A stretch of DNA of 64,000 nt from NCBI RefSeq assembly GCF_022814725.1, contig NZ_CP093442.1, positions 496,001-560,000 of the forward strand, in the 5' to 3' direction. The stretch's first letter is position 1, and each line of letters begins with the position of its first letter. The stretch comes from Bdellovibrio reynosensis (GTDB lineage: Bacteria; Bdellovibrionota; Bdellovibrionia; Bdellovibrionales; Bdellovibrionaceae). Below the pieces are notes generated by a model. The model ran no database searches and had not been told where the DNA came from. It was given only the letters and a program-made list of their open reading frames with translations. The position numbers and the translations under genes are program-made. Below are positions 59,668-64,000 of this stretch, one piece after another.

Positions 59668-60129
59668 TTATTCAACCGGCATTTCAACGATTTCTGTTTG
59701 CTCGGCCTGGGCTGCTTCATTTTCAAGCTGAGCGTCTTCATTTCCAACAGCTACAACTTTGTTGGCTTCAGGGACAGTCTCAACTTCTTGAATGTCTACC
59801 GTCGACGCAGATTTTGTAGGCAGACTTTTAGCGATGCCTTTTACTGGTCGTGAAGCTTGAGACGTTCTAACTACAGATTTTTCCGCTTTAGCGGCGCCAC
59901 TCATTTTTTTAAGCTCTTTATCGTACTTTGCTTTGAGGGCTGCTAATTCTTCTTTATAGCTTTTGCGAATTTCTTCTACTTGGTTAGCGCGAGCTGTAGT
60001 GATGCAAGAAGAATAAGTTTGAACTGCGGCTTCTTTTGCCTGCGCACGGCAAGTCACTTCTGCCGATGTTTGAGAGATAGCGCTGACGCTGAATAGAACA
60101 GTTGAAAAGAATGCGAATACCGTTTTCAT
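59668..60129 (-). CDS. Exported coiled-coil protein of unknown function
   Basis: A 153-residue protein. A signal peptide (about 1-19) precedes a helical region VTCRAQAKEAAVQTYSSCITTARANQ with two cysteines, and a coiled coil VEEIRKSYKEELAALKAKYDKEL. After a Ser/Lys/Pro linker, the C-terminus is an acidic Glu/Ala/Gln-rich tail. No family recognised. The mRNA leader can form a stem-loop (60136-60157) whose 3' arm includes the GAGG ribosome-binding site. Confidence 0.65.
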   Translation of the reverse strand: MKTVFAFFSTVLFSVSAISQTSAEVTCRAQAKEAAVQTYSSCITTARANQVEEIRKSYKEELAALKAKYDKELKKMSGAAKAEKSVVRTSQASRPVKGIAKSLPTKSASTVDIQEVETVPEANKVVAVGNEDAQLENEAAQAEQTEIVEMPVE

Positions 60130-60135
60130 GAACCA

Positions 60136-60157
60136 CCTCGAGATATTGATCTCGGGG
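60136..60157 (-). promoter_or_regulatory. Leader stem-loop covering the ribosome-binding site of the coiled-coil protein gene
   Basis: On the minus strand CGAGAT (60154-60149) pairs with ATCTCG (60144-60139) around CAAT, extended by two more G-C pairs after a mismatch. The 3' arm runs into GAGG, seven bases before the ATG. Confidence 0.35.
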
Positions 60158-60256
60158 GTCTTAATAACAAGTTTCGTGCCTGATTAGATTCGTATTAGGT
60201 GCAGAAGGGGACGGGGGGCCTGTGGTTTTTACAGGTTCGTTCAGGCAATTGTCGCC

Positions 60257-61249
60257 CTAGGCTGGGGCCGTTGATTGCCTTTTTTCCCATTCATAGGACG
60301 TGCGGCAAATCAGCTCTAGATCATCACGCTGGGGTGTCCACCCCAGTAGATTTCTAAGTTTGGTCGCATCTGCAACGAGGTGAGGAGCATCCCCAGTGCG
60401 GCGGTTTTGATGGCTGATGGAAAATGAAGCGCCGCTGATGCGTTTCATAGTTTCAAGGACTTCAAGAACAGTATAGCCCTTGCCATATCCGCAATTTAAC
60501 ACTTGGGAACTGCCACCATCACGAAGGTAGCCCAAAGCTAAAAGGTGGGCATCAATAAGATCTTCGACGTGAATATAATCCCGCACAGCGGAGCCATCTT
60601 TTGTCGCATAATCAGTCCCGAATACTTGAACGAAATGGCGTTTGCCGACAGCAGCTTCACTGGCTACTTTGATCAGGTGACTTGCATCAGCCGTGCGCTG
60701 ACCGTTTTTGCCATCTAAGGCTGCACCAGCAACGTTGAAATATCTAAGCGCCACAGATCTAATGCCATGGGCCGGTTCAGCGTCAGCCAAGATTTTTTCA
60801 GCCATTAATTTTGATGAACCATAGGGATTGATCGGTGAAATAATAGAACCTTCGTGAACCAATCCCTTATCGCCATTAGACGTTCCATAGACAGCTGCAG
60901 TGGAAGAAAAAATAACTTTATCCACCCCAGCAGAGCGGCACGCTTGAATCAGAGAGATCGTTCCAGAGATATTATTGTCGTAGTAATCAAGCGGCAGAGT
61001 TAAAGATTCAGGAACTTTAAGTTTGGCCGCGAAATGAATCACAGCTTCAATCTTATTGTCGCGCAGGGCTTTCGTTAACTTTGCAGTATCACGAACATCG
61101 CCTTCGATAAATTGAACATGCTCTGGAATAGAGCTGCGGAATCCTGTACTGAGGTTATCATAAGACACTACGTCAAAGCCTGATTTTAGCAGAGCATTGG
61201 TTGCGTGTGAGCCGATATAGCCCGCAGAACCCGTGACGAGTGTTCTCAT
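60257..61249 (-). CDS. galE: UDP-glucose 4-epimerase
   Basis: A 330-residue extended SDR enzyme that interconverts UDP-glucose and UDP-galactose. NAD binding is by VTGSAGYIGSHATNALL at the N-terminus, the SYDNLSTG loop follows, the active-site Ser/Thr lies in FSSTAAVYG and the Tyr-Lys pair in NPYGSSKLMAEKIL. VALRYFNVAGA and RDYIHVEDLIDAHLLAL are typical for GalE. It supplies galactose for surface polysaccharide. Transcribed leftwards, divergent from the GH5 gene. Confidence 0.94.
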   Translation of the reverse strand: MRTLVTGSAGYIGSHATNALLKSGFDVVSYDNLSTGFRSSIPEHVQFIEGDVRDTAKLTKALRDNKIEAVIHFAAKLKVPESLTLPLDYYDNNISGTISLIQACRSAGVDKVIFSSTAAVYGTSNGDKGLVHEGSIISPINPYGSSKLMAEKILADAEPAHGIRSVALRYFNVAGAALDGKNGQRTADASHLIKVASEAAVGKRHFVQVFGTDYATKDGSAVRDYIHVEDLIDAHLLALGYLRDGGSSQVLNCGYGKGYTVLEVLETMKRISGASFSISHQNRRTGDAPHLVADATKLRNLLGWTPQRDDLELICRTSYEWEKRQSTAPA

Positions 61250-61345
61250 GATAATCTCCCGAAACGCGCAAGAAATTTGTTAAAGCCATATAAATTCAGG
61301 CTCCTTATCTTGACAAGATCTTTTCAGGACCATGAAGGGGACGTC

Positions 61346-61423
61346 ATGAAGCGTGAAAGTTTTTTCAGAGGTCCTGTCGAAAACCTAAACAGTTTTGGTC
61401 AGATTGTTAAAGAAAGAACATAA
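61346..61423 (+). CDS. Possible 25-residue ORF upstream of the GH5 gene
   Basis: ATG at 61346 is preceded by AAGGGG with a five-base spacing, a good ribosome-binding site. The frame reads MKRESFFRGPVENLNSFGQI and ends VKERT before TAA. A TTGACA hexamer lies at 61310-61315, without a good -10. It may be a leader peptide, a micropeptide or a remnant of a larger gene. No family recognised. Confidence 0.3.
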   Translation: MKRESFFRGPVENLNSFGQIVKERT

Positions 61424-61526
61424 TTCAACCGCTGCATTCATTAAATCTCAAGGGTTTTCCTGTATATTCCCTCAACAAATTCAGAGTGGCACCGATGTGT
61501 TGATATCATCTATCGGAGGGTTTACT

Positions 61527-62876
61527 TTGATTCGCCATCTAGCATTTCTCGCTATATTAATCCTAGCCCCTGCACTTTCTTTCGCCGGAGCAACATCGGT
61601 CACTGGTACTCCTCAATTCGGAGACGTCACCCTTGGCCAATCTAAAACCAATACTCTCACTTTAAAAAATACCAGCAGGCTGAATATTCGTCTAGATAGC
61701 TTCTGGTTTTCGGGCTCGCCTGATTTTAGCCGGGTCGGGGGAACCTGTGGTTTTAATTCCACCACGGGATGGATTTTAAAGTCTGGTAAAACTTGTACGG
61801 TACAAATTAAATTTGCCCCCAAATATGCGGGTTCTGTTTCGGGTCAATTCGTTCTCGGATATTTCCTTGGCAGTGGTTGGACTTGGGAAGAAATCCCAGT
61901 GAATCTTTCAGGCAATGGTCTAAATCCAGTGGTTGCCCCTGCACCTGCTCCGACACCAACTCCTGTTCCTGCAACAGGATGGTTGAATGTTGTCGGTAAT
62001 AAAATCGTGAATGCCAACGGGCAGACAGTGATTTTAAAAGGTGTAAATATTGCTGATCCAGAACATTTAAATTTAAAAACGTGGGAGCGTCCCGGAGTTT
62101 CTGCTCGCAGTGTTGCGAACTTAGCGACTGATACTTTCAAAGCTAAAGTGATTCGCCTGCCGATTCTTCCAGGGGATCCAGCCTATCCGAACGAGGGTTT
62201 CTTCAGTGCTACGAATGGTTGGGATAAATATTTTAACAATCATATCGCTCCGCTTGTAACTGAACTTACAAACAAAGGCATTTACGTCATTATTGATCTT
62301 CACTACGTCAGCAATTACGACACGCTTTATTCTAAAGTGGAATCCTTCTGGAAATACATGGCGCCGAAGTTTGCGAACAATCCATACGTGATTTATGAAA
62401 TGTTCAATGAGCCCATCTATCCAGACAACTGGTCTACTTGGCGTACGACTATTGCACAACCCATCGCAAATTTGATCCGCAGCTATGCTCCAAACAACCT
62501 GCTTCTTGTTGGGGGTCCGTACTGGTCATCACATATTGCTGGTGCTGCAACAGATCCAGTTCTTGGTAAGAACATCGTTTACGTAGCCCACGTATATTCA
62601 AATCAAACAGTGTCTATGTGGGAATCGCGTTACGGCGCGGTTGCTGATAAATATCCTTTATTCATCACAGAGTGGGGATTTGAATCAGGCGGTACAGAAG
62701 GTGGCGACATCACTTACGGTCAAAACTTCGAAACATGGATGAAAAACCGTGGATTAAGTTGGACAGTATGGAGCTTCGATATCCAATGGGGACCCCGAAT
62801 GTTTAACTCCGATTGGACATTAAAATCAGGGCCCGGAGGAATGGGCGAGTTCGTCAGAGATCTACTCGCCCAATAA
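61527..62876 (+). CDS. Secreted GH5 cellulase/endoglucanase with N-terminal ASH-like domain
   Basis: A 449-residue secreted glycosidase if started at TTG 61527, which has GGAGGG upstream and begins the signal peptide IRHLAFLAILILAPALSFA. An immunoglobulin-like ASH (abnormal spindle/hydin-type) domain follows (about 20-128; FGDVTLGQSKTNTLTLKNTS, GKTCTVQIKFAPKYAGSVSG), then a Pro/Ala/Thr linker, then the GH5 barrel with VIIDLHYV, the acid/base Glu295 in FNEP and the nucleophile Glu382 in ITEWGFES. It would cut beta-1,4-glucans or mannans. Upstream frame extension to 61395 also begins with TTG but has no ribosome-binding site. Confidence 0.88.
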   Translation: MIRHLAFLAILILAPALSFAGATSVTGTPQFGDVTLGQSKTNTLTLKNTSRLNIRLDSFWFSGSPDFSRVGGTCGFNSTTGWILKSGKTCTVQIKFAPKYAGSVSGQFVLGYFLGSGWTWEEIPVNLSGNGLNPVVAPAPAPTPTPVPATGWLNVVGNKIVNANGQTVILKGVNIADPEHLNLKTWERPGVSARSVANLATDTFKAKVIRLPILPGDPAYPNEGFFSATNGWDKYFNNHIAPLVTELTNKGIYVIIDLHYVSNYDTLYSKVESFWKYMAPKFANNPYVIYEMFNEPIYPDNWSTWRTTIAQPIANLIRSYAPNNLLLVGGPYWSSHIAGAATDPVLGKNIVYVAHVYSNQTVSMWESRYGAVADKYPLFITEWGFESGGTEGGDITYGQNFETWMKNRGLSWTVWSFDIQWGPRMFNSDWTLKSGPGGMGEFVRDLLAQ

Positions 62877-62886
62877 GGGTCGGTTA

Positions 62887-64000
62887 TTAATTCCCGTATT
62901 CAGGCGATACGGGAATATTCATTTCAGCAGCGCCGAAAGTTTGAATAGTCGGTGCGCCACCGTTGTCAGGAATACTTGCCACAGTCAAAGACCAAGCCGG
63001 CAGATTCAGAGCCAAGCCACGTTGACCAGCGCGAGTTACCAAAGTAAGCGCTGGAGTATGAGCTACAACGTCTTTATTAACTAGCATCACGTTCGTGCCT
63101 TGAGCTGTTTTCACAGAGTACACATTCACATGATCACCATAATTATCGTTAGATTGGATAACCTGTCCAAGATAGTTATTAGAGAACATGCTAAAGATGC
63201 GGTAAAGATTTGTTCTTTTTCCGTCGTTGATCATCGCCCAAGAGTCATTGCTATGGAAACCTTGAAGGAATGAATTCACGAATGTATTCACGCCAGTTTC
63301 ACCGATACGAGCAATAAGATCCGCAAGATACAAGGGACGAACGATAGGGTGATAACCGATATCATTGATGGAATCGATACCAAATTCAGTGCATGCTAAT
63401 TTCACATTTGGATAGTAAGCGTTTTTCCAAGCGTGGTATTTAGGTACGATGCTTGGAGCTACATTTTTTGGTGAGGCAGAGTCATACTTATTGATGTAGT
63501 TCACATCTGTCCAAAGATTAACTGACTCAAGCATGCCCGCCACGTTTTGTACGCCCGCAGGTGTATTGATGATGCTTTTCTTGTCGTTAAATTGATTTCT
63601 GAAAAGTGGGTAGTAATGCCATGTTAAAACATCAAGAAGCTTATAACCTTTTGGATTTAAAGTTCTGTCGTTTTCAAATGAAGCGATTTTGAATAAGAAG
63701 TAAGGAATAAATTCGCTGAACTGACCATTGCCGTAAGAGCAAGTCACGCCACCCGGGACTGGAGCTTTAGCGCAGTCTGAAGGATGATTGGTTTGCCAAC
63801 CTGTCCAACCTGTTGCGATCTCTGGACCCCACAATTTAACATCGTTCGGGTTGCCACTGATAGCGCTTTGAGCATCACGCAAAGCCACCGCGTACTCGAT
63901 GTATTTAGCGATATATTCATCCGCAGATGGAATTGCCACTTTGTGAGTCAAATCCGCATCGAAAGGCTCATTGCCCATAACGATGTGTTTGATGCCTAAG
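62887..64000 (-). CDS. GH44-like secreted glycosidase, N-terminus beyond the window
   Basis: The minus-strand frame is open to the right edge (codons before MGNEP read LGIKHIV), so at least 371 codons are present and the N-terminus is missing. GNEPFDADLTHKVAIPSADEYI with a likely acid/base Glu, DVKLWGPEIATGWTGWQ, LLDVLTWHYYP and the nucleophile-type CTEFGID fit glycoside hydrolase family 44 (endoglucanase/xyloglucanase). A C-terminal beta-sandwich (VNVYSVKTAQGTNVMLVNKD) follows the barrel. It is convergent with the GH5 gene 10 bases away. An internal ATG at 63978 is not the real start, because the conserved sequence continues upstream. Confidence 0.75.
   Translation of the reverse strand, partial: LGIKHIVMGNEPFDADLTHKVAIPSADEYIAKYIEYAVALRDAQSAISGNPNDVKLWGPEIATGWTGWQTNHPSDCAKAPVPGGVTCSYGNGQFSEFIPYFLFKIASFENDRTLNPKGYKLLDVLTWHYYPLFRNQFNDKKSIINTPAGVQNVAGMLESVNLWTDVNYINKYDSASPKNVAPSIVPKYHAWKNAYYPNVKLACTEFGIDSINDIGYHPIVRPLYLADLIARIGETGVNTFVNSFLQGFHSNDSWAMINDGKRTNLYRIFSMFSNNYLGQVIQSNDNYGDHVNVYSVKTAQGTNVMLVNKDVVAHTPALTLVTRAGQRGLALNLPAWSLTVASIPDNGGAPTIQTFGAAEMNIPVSPEYGN
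62890..62916. terminator. Stem-loop between the two convergent glycosidase genes
   Basis: ATTCCCGTAT (62890-62899) and ATACGGGAAT (62907-62916) form a 10-bp stem with a seven-base loop. It lies inside the end of the GH44-like gene and 13 bases after the GH5 stop. No strong T tract follows on either strand, so terminator activity is likely but not certain. Confidence 0.5.

Overview
The window looks like chromosomal DNA of a Gram-negative bacterium of moderate GC content. I infer a Bdellovibrio-type organism (Bdellovibrionota). The reasons are the many outer-membrane lipoproteins and small beta-barrels, a large secreted S8 protease, a chemoreceptor without an obvious HAMP domain, pseudopilins, TatA, SecDF-YajC and the general style of the proteins. 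No taxonomic marker such as rRNA is present, so this is inference. I saw no insertion sequence, phage or CRISPR array. Coding density is high and several convergent gene pairs overlap at their 3' ends.

Layout. 0-11.7 kb: a GNAT acetyltransferase, a chemoreceptor, a KhpA-like KH protein, a SpecificRecomb-family membrane protein translationally coupled to an ALG5-like glycosyltransferase, a secreted subtilisin with a PA insert, a CPA2 antiporter and a class-3 aldehyde dehydrogenase. 11.7-15.6 kb: an unannotated 39-codon membrane micropeptide gene with its own terminator, tRNA-Leu(GAG) with a good promoter, a near-perfect 38-bp inverted repeat that includes the 3' end of that tRNA, and a three-gene cell-envelope operon (FN3 lipoprotein, beta-barrel, NHL lipoprotein). 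15.8-26.2 kb: a solute-binding protein, then a block of stress- and envelope-type genes (DUF883-like anchor, FAD/Rieske oxidoreductase, YqcI/YcgG, DJ-1/PfpI, two BON proteins, YflT-like, DUF748, CsbD-like, two OmpA-like paralogs, a beta-barrel). Several of these share serine-rich low-complexity tails. 26.2-35.5 kb: EamA transporter, queA-tgt, then yajC-secD-secF-recJ-queC-DUF366 in one tight run, which mixes queuosine synthesis, protein export and DNA repair. 35.5-43.4 kb: a tandem REC/PilZ-like regulator, three coupled membrane-protein genes (DUF1275, Na/Pi cotransporter, DUF486), Nudix, DCC thioredoxin-like, Lon-N, heme A synthase and a CDF metal exporter. 43.4-49.3 kb: a four-gene pseudopilin operon behind a sigma-28-like promoter. 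49.3-59.7 kb: AarF kinase, photolyase, epimerase-SRPBCC fusion, glyoxalase-II-like hydrolase, two convergent BFD-type iron-sulfur proteins, greA, an AsmA-like protein, GDPD, AlkB-like monooxygenase and tatA. 59.7-64 kb: galE and two convergent secreted glycosidases (GH5 and a GH44-like protein cut by the right edge).

The parts most worth following are: the sigma-28-linked pseudopilin operon with a 995-residue GspK/PilX-type tip candidate; the tRNA-Leu inverted repeat; the hidden micropeptide gene; and the stress cluster with shared Ser-rich tails. All functional calls rest on motif and family recognition by eye; no database search was run.
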